A stretch of 64,000 bases of DNA, from assembly GCA_002104945.1 (NCBI GenBank), contig MCFH01000055.1, positions 1 to 64,000 of the forward strand, given 5' to 3'. Shown here piece after piece: positions 33,001-42,702 of this stretch. Made by a program: the position numbers and the translations under genes. The notes beneath the pieces are model-generated. The model had not been told where the DNA came from, did not search any database, and was given only the letters and a program-made list of their open reading frames with translations. This DNA comes from Piromyces finnis. Taxonomy: Eukaryota > Neocallimastigomycota > Neocallimastigomycetes > Neocallimastigales > Neocallimastigaceae. Numbering within the stretch: the stretch's first letter is position 1; each line of letters starts with the position of its first letter.

Positions 33001-35488
33001 TGCTCCTGCCACGTTCCAAGGGTTCATTAATACGGTGCTGGCAGAAGAAATCAACGACTGCTGTCAAGTGTACTTGGATGATATCATCATCTACTCCAAG
33101 TCACTTGAAAAGCATGTAGGGCATGTAAAAAGAGTCCTACAAAAGCTAATAGATAATCGTCTAGTAGCTAAGTTAGCGAAGTGTGAGTTCCACAAGGAAG
33201 AACTTGCATTCCTGGGTCATGTAGTTGGAAAATATGGTATTAAAACCGACCCAGAAAAGTTAAAAGCTGTAGCAAGTTGGCCACAACCAACCAACATTAA
33301 AGAACTACAGTCATTCCTCGGATTCTGCAACTATTATAGGAAGTTTATAAAGGACTTCTCTAAGATAGCAAGGCCGTTATATGCGATGACGTCCAAAAAG
33401 GTACAGTTCCTGTGGAATGAAGAACGCATCCAGGCGTTCGAGAAGTTAAAAGAAATGCTGTTGTCTCCACCAGTATTAGCATATCCTGACCATGACCGTC
33501 AGTTTATAGTGGAGTGCGACGCTAGTAACTACGCAGTGGGTGGTGTATTATCACAACTAGGCGATGACAATGAACTACACCCTGTGTATTACTATTCCAA
33601 GAAGCTTACGAAAGCAGAAATCAACTACTCCATCACGGAAAAGGAGTTGTTGGCTATTAGGAATGCTTTCATCGAGTGGCGACACCTGTTAATGGGTGCG
33701 AAACATAAGGTCTTAGTATATAGTGACCATAGGAATCTCCTGTTCGCCACAAAACCACAGTTGTTGACAGCAAGACAGGCAAGATGGCAAGAGTTGTTTG
33801 CTGCATACAACTTCGAAATAATATATTGGCCAGGAAAAATGAATGGTAGAGCCGATATCCTATCAAGAATGGTATCTCCAGAACAGGTACAACTGGAGAT
33901 GGAAAAAGCTAGCCTCCTTCGACCTGAACAGGTAAAAGAATTTCCACCAGTGGAAGAAGAGTGCTATGCGGTGTTAGAAGTAAGCTTTGTGGGAGAACTG
34001 AAACAAGCTTACAACACGGATGAGCTTGCTAGGGAAATTAGAGATGGTCTTGACGCAAAAAGAGGCCACAAGCTCATCAAAAAGAAGTGGTTGATGGTTA
34101 ATGGGTTGATTGTTAGAAAGGATGCACCAGAACGTACATATGTACCAAAGGTGTTAAGGGAAACAATCATAAAACTTAACCACGATAGTGAAACAGCAGG
34201 TCATCTGGGAAAAGATAAAACTTATGACCTGATAGCCAGAAACTACTACTGGCCAAAAATGAAGGATGACATTGCGGGATACATTAAAGCTTGTACCATA
34301 TGTTGTACCCAAAAGGACAACAGACACAAGCCGTACGGTAGCGCTGCTAGGGTAAAAGTTGCAGACTTACCTTGGCAAGAAGTAGAAATTGACTTCCTGA
34401 CGGACCTACCTATTAAGGAACGTAGAAAACCAGGTAGTAGTCCCTCAGAAACCCCAGAAGTCACTAGAAGAGGTTGTATCATGGTTTGTAGCGACAAGTT
34501 AACCAAAATGATACACTTAGTGGGTTTTAGGAGTATGCCTACTGCTAAAGAAACAGCATTAGCATACTTACAACATGTATTCAAGTTACATGGTTGTCCC
34601 AAATCGGTTACTACAGATCGTGGTGTCCAGTTCACTAGTAAGTTGTGGAAGGACATTATGGGGTTCTTTGGCGTAGAAGTAAACCTTGCTACTACTGGCC
34701 ATCATGAAACAGTTGGTCAGGTAGAACGCAATAACTCCTACGTAAGTATGTACCTTAGATGCTTTGTGAAGACCTTTGATGACGACGAATGGTTGAAGTA
34801 CTTGTACTTAGCTGAGTTCTGCTATAATAATGCAGTGCACAGTTCTACTAAGCAGTCCCCATTCCTAGCCTTGTATAACTACCAGGTACATATGAACCCT
34901 CAAGACTCAGAACTTGTCCACTCACTTGGTGAAGCTCCTATATTAGATAGCTTCGCTCACAACTTAGGTAACTTAAAGCACATGCTGGACATATCAAGAA
35001 CACGGTTCTTAGACCACTTGGACCATAGGAGAGAACTTAACTACCCTAAAATTAGGCTCCTGGATTTGGTGTGGTTAAGAAAACCAGAAAATTACAACCC
35101 TCTTCCCTTCTACAAGCTACAAGCAAGAAAGTACGGTCCCTTCAAGGTTATTGGAATTGATGAAAGCAAGCTTAACTACCGGTTGGATATCAGCAAGTCA
35201 CCTTTCCCCAATGTCTACCCAGTGTTTCATATCAGTGAACTTGAACCCTACCATAACAAACCTGAAGAACTAACACCTGCACCAGTGGGCTACCAGAAAA
35301 TTATCAAAATCATGAATGCCAGAAGAAAGAAGGATAACTACCAATACTTAGCTACCTTTAGTGACTTTAGGCAAGAGTGGGTTGATGCTGATATCATTGA
35401 CAAGAACTCCCACTATGACAAGCTACTCAAGGAATTTCAAGATAAATGCTACCAGGAATTCATGGTTAGTGTCCAAAACCCTGCCTAG
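30083..35488 (+). CDS. Element E Gag-Pol polyprotein with chromodomain-like end
   Basis: 1801 residues, about 99% identical to the element D protein. It has the same coiled-coil Gag without zinc knuckle, DTGS protease, YLDD reverse transcriptase, RNase H, HHCC and DDE integrase, and chromodomain-like tail. I count roughly a dozen amino-acid substitutions (for example YRPGK to YWPGK after RNase H, and SLEEH to SLEKH after the RT active site). The 15-residue repeat is present only three times (residues about 759-800). All catalytic motifs remain, so this copy could be active. The first 160 bases of the frame are less AT-rich and contain a GTGTCC/GGACAC hairpin (30118-30136), tRNA-like boxes, and a consensus 5' splice site CAG/GTAAGT at 30093-30101. 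Confidence 0.94.
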   Translation: MKNTGKSPNPRGVHKLDTKTSFVRDGTCPDAASADGMDGVEGMSRVRTPVLLESTEVESNQNLQVQQGDSMPTPVDPSFFFTNNSEVNPMQHIEVLLNRWVSEISSQFASMGNRLGAMEEQLRGIEVYKSEINDALQQKFVEVDQRLEANESASQVSLEELHAVENAFTAEHEERLQDHQQVLNNQETLYRQSSAFVSYKKELEEEMARLREQRNALEEREKLFEAKVEAMNRRAEARAHERTSYQTGGMGNPHGAGTSSSTNPTEYSEDGDVKMFDWRVHRYEEKVPMFDNNGIDLEGFQEKCLRHFKRYPYDYGNDEKAKVSFIEDHLGGKVLRWYRLRERMLQRRNPDAERLFLHLQDKFPPESPHELCKSKLLKLTHEWGKAYDYLEEFNELTETLGLPENVRRQVLIQQVRPSVREAFYDIPEQERTLETLSEVLLKCDDHQAVFRNETIEKYDKRDRQTTIMALLDITDPCRPSRWAELKQKNNKPNNKPKVEQTNTQAYAKNNNGTKERRESLNKSSFRRSSSFQPRQGPSSMGNNPLPKAMASQTTVNNSYYSQNQLVAEINARSNPRDIKRVEVLYDTGSTTNLIHPNLAKKLGLKVVDKPAIFRTVNGDIELKQFSDDLQLKLWLTPSGEQEAKPYCFNTSCHLSDNMPEMIIVGLGFMDEHFIYRGYDKDAQVRYFVVDNDKDKGHTNSYGVNGGDIYYCTQLSPITTVTNAKARRPLVTVTAENIEAEIVGNGSHKATKETRNGSSGGLASSSNLEKTCVSGGLTRSSDLEKNHIYVGLVQEENLNENQPTPEEIVEKYYHNFKEAFNEEIANQLPEHRPYDCKIDLEPDASLHKGPIYPFNPEEEKALKEYIEENLAKGFIRKSESPAGYPVLFVPKKSGERRLCTDYRRLNKVTVRNSFPLPLISQVFEAMKGATIFSKLDLKSAYNLVRIREGDEYKTAFSTKFGHYEYLVMPFGLTNAPATFQGFINTVLAEEINDCCQVYLDDIIIYSKSLEKHVGHVKRVLQKLIDNRLVAKLAKCEFHKEELAFLGHVVGKYGIKTDPEKLKAVASWPQPTNIKELQSFLGFCNYYRKFIKDFSKIARPLYAMTSKKVQFLWNEERIQAFEKLKEMLLSPPVLAYPDHDRQFIVECDASNYAVGGVLSQLGDDNELHPVYYYSKKLTKAEINYSITEKELLAIRNAFIEWRHLLMGAKHKVLVYSDHRNLLFATKPQLLTARQARWQELFAAYNFEIIYWPGKMNGRADILSRMVSPEQVQLEMEKASLLRPEQVKEFPPVEEECYAVLEVSFVGELKQAYNTDELAREIRDGLDAKRGHKLIKKKWLMVNGLIVRKDAPERTYVPKVLRETIIKLNHDSETAGHLGKDKTYDLIARNYYWPKMKDDIAGYIKACTICCTQKDNRHKPYGSAARVKVADLPWQEVEIDFLTDLPIKERRKPGSSPSETPEVTRRGCIMVCSDKLTKMIHLVGFRSMPTAKETALAYLQHVFKLHGCPKSVTTDRGVQFTSKLWKDIMGFFGVEVNLATTGHHETVGQVERNNSYVSMYLRCFVKTFDDDEWLKYLYLAEFCYNNAVHSSTKQSPFLALYNYQVHMNPQDSELVHSLGEAPILDSFAHNLGNLKHMLDISRTRFLDHLDHRRELNYPKIRLLDLVWLRKPENYNPLPFYKLQARKYGPFKVIGIDESKLNYRLDISKSPFPNVYPVFHISELEPYHNKPEELTPAPVGYQKIIKIMNARRKKDNYQYLATFSDFRQEWVDADIIDKNSHYDKLLKEFQDKCYQEFMVSVQNPA
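30196..30227 (+). promoter_or_regulatory. tRNA-like A and B boxes inside element E gag
   Basis: TGGTGTAGAGGG (30196-30207) and GGTTCGAACCC (30217-30227) match Pol III A-box and B-box consensus but are only nine bases apart. They are preserved in element D. They lie inside the coding frame near residues 38-49. Confidence 0.5.
32357..32482 (+). repeat. 45-bp coding tandem repeat in element E, three units
   Basis: Three 15-codon units in the same place where element D has seven. Confidence 0.88.
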
Positions 35489-35494
35489 GTTTTC

Positions 35495-35509
35495 TCCTTA
35501 GGGGGGCAT
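35495..35509 (+). promoter_or_regulatory. Polypurine tract of element E
   Basis: CTTAGGGGGGCAT precedes the 3' LTR directly, 7 bases after the end of the coding frame. Confidence 0.6.
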
Positions 35510-36003
35510 TGTAAGAAATATTTGTGGCCATAAGTTTGCCCACAAATATTTCAATTGAAACCATATATTCTGGTCACCATTTATTGGCCAAATATATGCA
35601 TAACCATATATTAATGGTTATTAATTAAATAGGAAGTTTATTTGCTTTACCCAATCAAGTGGTAAAGAAAATAAACTCATATAGTTAAATAGTATAGTCA
35701 AAACTAACGTTAAATACTTTAGCGTTAGTATTAAAGTAAATTAATAACTATAATAATAATTAATGTAGATAATTATAATTAATAAATAAAAGATATAATT
35801 AAAATATAATTATTAAGTAAAAGTTATTTCATAAAATATTTATATAAGTGTTTATATTTATTTTAGTGTTATAATATTTATTTTCCTTCTTTTATTATTT
35901 TTTATAAAACTTTATTTAGTTATTAACTCGTATAGAGAGGTAATAACTAACTTAATTAACTAATTATTAACTTATTAACTAATATTATAATAAACCTTTT
36001 ACA
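35510..36003 (+). repeat. 3' LTR of element E
   Basis: 494 bp, no difference from 29288-29781 noticed by eye. Confidence 0.95.
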
Positions 36004-36008
36004 TTATC

Positions 36009-36463
36009 TATAACGGATTAATATTACTAAATGCTATAATATATAATCACATATATTTATGTTAATTTATCATATGATATGATATTTCATGTGATATAAT
36101 TTATTTACTAATATTATATTATAAAATACTATAAAATATTGATAATTACTTTATATTTAAATAATATTTTATATATTTTATATAATATTTTATATATTTT
36201 ATATAATATTTTATATATTTTATATATTTTATATAATATTTTATATATTTTATATATTTTATATAATATTTTATATATTTTATATATTTTATATAATATT
36301 TTATATATTTTATATATTTTATATTTATATAATATTTTATATTTAAATAATTAACATGTATTATTATAGTAAGTAAATAATATTATTAATTAATATTTAA
36401 TAATATTAATTAATAATAGTTAATACATATTAATAATATTATAAAAGAAAACATGTAAACAAA
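36009..36463. repeat. AT spacer with a TATATTTTATATAATATTTT tandem array
   Basis: At 36163-36330 units of TTTTATATATTTTATATAATA repeat several times with period of about 28-40 bp. The rest is A/T-only. No gene seen. Confidence 0.75.
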
Positions 36464-36781
36464 CGCTAATACTTTAGCGTTAGTATTAAAGTAAAATATT
36501 ATAATAAATAATTAATAATATAGAATAATTATATTTAAAGTAGGTAAAGATAGTTTATATTAGTAAGAGAAATAAGATGATAAACATTTATTATTATATA
36601 TAACTAAATGACTTTATTCATTGTTTAATTACTAATTTATTTATAAATTTTAATATAAAAATATTATTTATACTATTAGCTCGTATGAGAGGTTGTTACT
36701 TATTTATTAGTATAATATTTTTTTATATAAAATAATATATAAATCTATTCCTCTTATAGAAAATATAATAAACCTTTTACA
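36464..36781 (+). repeat. Truncated relic LTR of the D/E family
   Basis: Keeps the primer-complementary block (ACTTTAGCGTTAGTATTAAAG), the block around CTCGTATGAGAGGT and the terminal ATAAACCTTTTACA. The U3 half is missing or unrecognisable. Clearly older than the intact copies. Confidence 0.7.
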
Positions 36782-36788
36782 ATAATTT

Positions 36789-37075
36789 TGATATAAGGAT
36801 GATATTATCTTAATTATATAAATATAAATGAATATAGAAAGTGATAATATTTGTATCTAAAATTTAATAAATAAATTATTAAAAATAAATAAAGAAAAAT
36901 AAATTAAAAAATTAACGATTTTTATACTTGTTCATTTCAAGTGTTAGTTAATTTTTAAAATATAAAATATACTATATTTAATTATAAAAATTATAGTATT
37001 ATTTAATAACTCTTGTATTATTAGATAATTAAAAATTACTACATTTGGTATGTATTATAGAAATAATTATAAAAA
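36789..37075 (-). repeat. Truncated solo LTR, family C type
   Basis: Begins TGATATAAGGATGATATTATC and keeps AGAAAGTGATAATATTTGTATC, CTTGTTCATTTCAAGTGTTAG and CTCTTGTATTATTAGAT, then dissolves into a tandem array. Confidence 0.6.
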
Positions 37076-37218
37076 TTATAAAAATTATAAAAATTATAAA
37101 AATTATAGAAATTATAAAAATTATAGAAATTATAAAAATTATAAAAATTATAGAAATTATAAAAATTATAAAAATTATAGAAATTATAAAAATTATAGAA
37201 ATTATAAAAATTATAAAA
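37057..37218. repeat. AAATTATAAAAATTATAG tandem array
   Basis: Nine-base units AATTATAAA / AATTATAGA in long tandem. Apparent Ile/Lys or Asn/Tyr/Lys frames across it are translated repeat. Confidence 0.9.
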
Positions 37219-39211
37219 AAAATTTTTTTTTTTCTTATGACTTTATAATTATTATGTACAAATATAATACGAGGTTTTAAAAAAAGGTATATGTAATTAA
37301 TACATATTTAATTTATAGAATAGACAATTAATATAAATAATTGATCATGTATTAAATTTAAAATGTAATCTTTAAAAATAGAGAGGGTGTAAATACTCGA
37401 AAAAAATTCCTATCATTAGGAATCTCGAGAATTCATTAATTTAAATATTTTTACTCTAATAATTACAATAACAATAAACTTTATAATACATTATAATTTA
37501 TTTGCATATATTATAATAGTAATATAATGTATAACAAGCGTATATGTAAAAATAAATCATTCAAAAATATACATATATATCACTTTTTAAGTATATTTAA
37601 AATTTAAAATATATTTGAATACGTGTCATTTTCTTTCAGAATTCAATTATATAATTCTTCTATTTAAACAAGCTTTAAACAATACTTTTCATTGTTTAAA
37701 AAAGAAAGTTTAATTAGTTAGTCTGATAATTAATTGTAATCTTTATCAATTACTATATTAAATTAAATAAAACATTCGGATTAAATTACGTTCTAACTAC
37801 TACAACTCGACAGTCAATTAATATAGAGTTAAAATAATGATAAACTAATAGCAAGTTTAATTTTACTAATATATTTAATTAATAATAAATTTAATTAATA
37901 TTAAATTAATATGTACTAATATATATTATAATTAATAATTAAATAATTTAAATACCACTCTTAAAGTTATAATCAAGCTCCATATTGGATAAAATAAGTA
38001 ATGGCTCATTTTAGGAGTAGTTTAGTGAATATTAGTAAGTAAATAAATAATTAATTAATTTATTTTTATAAAAGAGATAACTATATTTGAAGTTTTAGAG
38101 TAAATGCTTATTTTGACATAGTTTGGATTTAAAACTCAGCAAGTTAAATTAAATAATTAGTTTAATACTTTTTTCTTATTGAAGATGGCTTGAGGCTAAT
38201 GACATCTATATAAAAATATTATTAGCATTAGCATTTTTATTTTCCGGAAATGATCTAAATACCAACTTAAGTTAAATTGTATCAAGAAATTTTATTGTAA
38301 ACTTAAAATAGATTTAAGTTAAGAAAATAAATGACTAACTCTAAAGGTTTATAATTTTTGAAAAAATATTATTTTTATATATGAATAATATAATATAAAT
38401 TATTACAATTTTAATTTAGCTATTATAATTATTATAAATGTTATAAATGCTTAATATCTCAAATTGTTAAAATATAAAATTTTTTGTAAATTTCTAAATT
38501 TTTAAATTTTTAATAATATAAAATTTTTGAAAATTTAATAAAAAGGATTAGAATAATTTTATTTATTATATACTTAAAAAAGCTTAACCTTTATATTAAA
38601 AATTTTTAAATTAAAAAAAAAATATATATTTTTAAATTTATATATGTATTATTATAAATGAAATAAAATAAATTAAATATAATACCAATAGCATTAAATA
38701 AAAATAGCAATATGAAATAACATAATATAAAGAAAGTTTAAAAAAAAAAATAAAAATAAAGAAAATAAATAATATTATATATATATATATTTTTATTTTT
38801 TTTTCATTGTTTTTATTATTTACTCTATTTTCATAACAAGTATTATTTTTATTTTTTTTATTAAAATAAATTATTAATATATTATTTATAGCGTTTAACT
38901 AGCTTGTCATATTATTTTAAGTTACTTTATATAAAAATAACGTATCAATATTAAAGGCTTATTGTATTATAGATAAAAAGAAATAAGCTCTACAATATTA
39001 AAATGTAAAGACATTAATTTGATTCAAAATTAATTTCAAATAGCACTTATCTAATTTAACTTTTAAAATTAATACTAATAATTTAAAAATTCAAATAATT
39101 TATTTAAAATAATTAAAAATTTATAAATGTCAATTTTTATGGGTAAAAATTTTTGAAAAGGTTAAAACATCAGAGTATAAAAATATTATATTGCTTCAAT
39201 TAATAAAAAAC
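37219..39211. other. AT-rich spacer, no gene recognised
   Basis: No coding frame above background. A small perfect palindrome ATTCCTATCATTAGGAAT lies at about 37407-37424. The stretch 37950-38350 is slightly less AT-biased and could hide an unrecognised degenerate gene or element. Confidence 0.5.
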
Positions 39212-39284
39212 TGCGAAGTGTGAGGTTCGAACTCACGACCTTAAGATTATGAGACTTACGCGCTGCCGACTGCGCCAACTTCGC
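39212..39284 (-). tRNA. tRNA-Met, elongator type (anticodon CAT)
   Basis: 73 nt. Acceptor GCGAAGT/ACTTCGC pairs fully, discriminator A, anticodon loop CTCATAA gives CAT, T arm GTGAGTTCGAACCTCAC. A T6 run just downstream on the minus strand is a Pol III terminator. No intact retrotransposon lies immediately upstream (right side). Confidence 0.94.
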
Positions 39285-39352
39285 TTTACACATTTTTTTC
39301 GTGAAAATTTTATTAACTAAATTATAAAAACTATATAAATTTTTTATATGTG

Positions 39353-39830
39353 TGTCAAAATCTCAATTCATGAAATTCGACATTTCATGAAATTTCATAA
39401 TTTTGAAATTATTAATTAAATTAATTAAAATATTAATTTAATAATATTTTACTAATAATAGTTGATTTAATATAAATATTAATTGGGAAGCTATTTATTA
39501 TCCGGAGATAAATAGTGTAACAATTAATTAATATTAAACAAACCAATTAGTAAAATATGATTCATTTAAACAATTATTAATATTATTTTTAACAACTTAT
39601 TAATATCAATATTTAAAGAAAATTATATTTTTATATTATTATATTATTATATTTTATTAATATTTATATTTATATTATTATACATGTATAACTTAAAAAT
39701 ATTATTATTATTATACTTTATTAATATCAATATTATATTAAAAATGAAAGTATAAATAAGTTGAACAAAGAACGATTTTAAGAAGTTCTTTGTGAGATTA
39801 TTAATACTCTTTTTTTATATAGTAAATTCA
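39353..39830. repeat. Solo LTR, family H, copy 2 (inverted to copy 1)
   Basis: Starts TGTCAAAATC, ends AAATTCA. The reverse complement follows 138-556 block by block. It has about 59 extra bases (around 39485-39535, including TATTTATCTCCGGATAATA) that make a short inverted repeat with TATTATCC/GGAGATA. It lies about 70 bp upstream of tRNA-Met. Confidence 0.55.
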
Positions 39831-40476
39831 ATATTTAAAAATTAATAATTAATATTTATATATTAATAAAAAGCTGAATAAAATAATTCTTTAAAAACTA
39901 TATTTATTATTCCTTATCTTAACACTTACTTTACTATATAATTAAGCCTATCCTAACCTAGTAGACTTAATTATAAACTTAAATCCACTTAGATTCTTGA
40001 CAATGTGTGAAGATATTAACTGGATTTAAAATAAATTCAGATAATATCTATAATTAATTAAACATAATAATTATAATTAAATAATTTCAATAATTACTTT
40101 AAGACACCTTTAAAAGTCACCTTTTAAATTTTGATTCAGTGTAAGTATTCTATTATTAATATATTACATGTAATACCTTATCTCTATCTTAACAGAGGAA
40201 AAATAGAATGAATTGAATTCGATTTTAATTCTTTGTAAAGATTATAGTTATAATATTAATTATATAGTTACTAAATATATTATCATTTTATATTATTATT
40301 ATTAAATAAATAAAATTTTATAATAAAGTTATTTTAAAACCAAATATTGACTTTTCTTATTTGGAAGTTTTAAGGGTTATATTATAATTAAATTTAATTT
40401 CTTACAAAACATTTTTACTATGTAATTAATAACATTCTGACTTGGCCGCATAACCAAACTCTAAGATTTAACAATG
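39831..40476. other. AT-rich spacer
   Basis: No gene recognised. Short less AT-biased blocks (TAAGCCTATCCTAACC near 39943; CTTGGCCGCATAACC near 40441) have no match I can see. Confidence 0.5.
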
Positions 40477-40851
40477 TGTCACGGATACTAGTGAAATCTG
40501 CAATTTCAAGTGATCTTGAAATTGCAAAATTACTTTTAAAATATAGAAAAATTAATTATTATCAAATTTTAAAATTATATAACAATGTTAAGAAATATTA
40601 AACTTGTTAAAGATTAAAGCAGCATTAGCATGACCTTTACCTTTTATAAAAAATTAATGCAAACACTTTTAACCTTTAAGATTATAAATAGCAAAAGAGA
40701 AACAATCATAGCTCAACAACAAATGTGAATTTTTGGATGAAAATATTTTTGCATAAAATTATGATTATTAGATAGGGTCACACTCGTGAACAACAACATA
40801 TGTTAAAATGGATTTGATATTTCTGCTGATTCATGAAATATCAATGCTTAA

Positions 40852-40870
<19 letters not shown>
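40477..40870. repeat. Partial inverted copy of dispersed repeat R1
   Basis: Begins TGTCACGGATACTAGT and contains CAATTTCAAGTGATCTTGAA, the inverse of the end of R1 at 3560-3606. Similarity weakens toward a poly-T run at 40853-40882. Confidence 0.45.
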
Positions 40871-40882
<12 letters not shown>

Positions 40883-41116
40883 GAAGCCTTAACTTAAATC
40901 TATATTATCACAAAATTTCTGCTAATTTTCCCAATTTCCACTATTACTTAGCAAGGTATAGTTATATTAAGGATTTAATTAGTATTATATCAATATACTA
41001 TATTAAATATTAAATTGATTAATAATAGTATATATAATATAATAAAAGATAATATATATATTTAAATCATTATTCAAGTCATCTAACTTACGAAAAATAA
41101 TTTCATTTAAAAATTT

Positions 41117-41118
41117 TC

Positions 41119-41155
<37 letters not shown>

Positions 41156-41189
41156 GTTATTATTATTATTATTATTATTGTTATTGTTA

Positions 41190-41280
<91 letters not shown>

Positions 41281-41281
41281 C
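41117..41281. repeat. ATT/GTT trinucleotide microsatellite
   Basis: Long ATT array with a few GTT variants. The poly-Ile reading on the minus strand is translated microsatellite, not a gene. Confidence 0.9.
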
Positions 41282-41727
41282 ATCATCATTATTATTATTA
41301 ATAATAATATTATTACTTTAATCAAAGAATCAAAAGATTGTTTGATTTGATCGAAACAGATCGAAGCAATTAATAACAATTATTAACCATTTATGAGAAT
41401 CTATAATTAGAATTATCAATTATTTATTCTATAACTTAATAAGAATAAGCTTTAAACAATACTTTTTAAATAAATAATAAATATTTTCACTTTTCAATTA
41501 ATATATTAGTATATATTGAAATAGTATATTTTTGTGACTTGCGTTATATTTTATCTGGCAAGCTTATGATAAAAGTAATTTTAATCTTATTTTAAGTTCA
41601 TCAAATATCTATTTAATTTTAAGAGTCCACTTAATGATTAACATTAACTTTTAACTCCAATAATTTTTAATTTTTAAACTTTTTTTTTCTGTTCTTTTCT
41701 TTTTTGTTATAGTTTAAAACATATTAC

Positions 41728-41759
<32 letters not shown>

Positions 41760-42350
41760 TAAAAATAAATGACATTTATTTTGATACGGGTTAATTTTAT
41801 GTAGAAAGAATTAAACTTTAATTAATATATATTTTATTAATAATTTTATTTATAACGTTCCAATATTTCTATTCTGTCTAAATACTAAAACGTTCTGTCG
41901 TTGTCAAATATTAAAATTCTAACTAAAACAAGAAGCCCTTTTTAATAATATTTATTCTAGTCTATTTATACTAATGAGGCTTACTTAATAATTAATTGTC
42001 CAATTATAAGGCTGGAACTATATGGATCATTCATTTACAATACTCTTTTACATTACATGATATTACATTTGTCGTACATTTACATTATATTCTTATACAT
42101 TGTAGAAATAATTAATATTATAATAAATCTATATAAATTTAATATTAGGAAAAATTACTAATATAATAATATGTTCAAGTCACATATTATTTTTATATCA
42201 AAAATCCCCTCGCTATAGGAGAGCGAAGTATAATTTAAGATACAAAATTTTTACTGAGCGTATCTGGTTATAATATTAATTTTTCTGGTTATAAAACTAA
42301 ATTTCTAAAATTAAAAAAAATTGAAAAAAAATTGAAAAAAAATACTAATA

Positions 42351-42388
<38 letters not shown>

Positions 42389-42594
42389 ATTATTATGATT
42401 ATTTATATATACTAATTATTATTGTTATTATTATTATTATTTACTATTATTATAATTATTATTTATTATTATTCTCAATAATCTATGGTAGGCTACTCGA
42501 GGTTTAGCAAGGTCGAACAGGAGTTAATCGACTTTTCGAAATTCGAAATCCCTTTTTGACTTTTTCAATTTCAATTTCGAAATTTCAAATTAAT

Positions 42595-42634
<40 letters not shown>

Positions 42635-42702
42635 TATATATATATATGTTTAAACATATCTAATTTGTAAAATATCATAAATTTTAAATAAAGTGTCGTC
42701 TC
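41282..42702. other. AT-rich spacer downstream of element F
   Basis: No LTR matching the other side of element F was found. Visible features: a T16/A16 palindrome at 41728-41759; a block CTATATGGATCATTCATTTACA near 42017 that recurs in diverged form at 19398 and 61578; a hairpin-like CTCGCTATAGGAGAGCG near 42209; T homopolymers at 42355-42383 and 42598-42630; a less AT-biased block 42480-42580. Confidence 0.5.
41728..41759. repeat. T16/A16 perfect palindrome
   Basis: Sixteen T followed by sixteen A. It could extrude as a hairpin or be a replication/assembly slippage product. Confidence 0.85.

Larger units (their letters stand above)
29288..36003 (+). mobile_element. Element E: chromodomain-type, self-primed Gypsy element
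   Basis: Complete 6716-bp element: 494-bp LTRs (29288-29781 and 35510-36003) that look identical, one gag-pol frame, and a 5-bp target duplication TTATC (29283-29287 and 36004-36008). Probably the youngest insertion here. It is divergently oriented to element D across the tRNA cluster. Confidence 0.95.
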
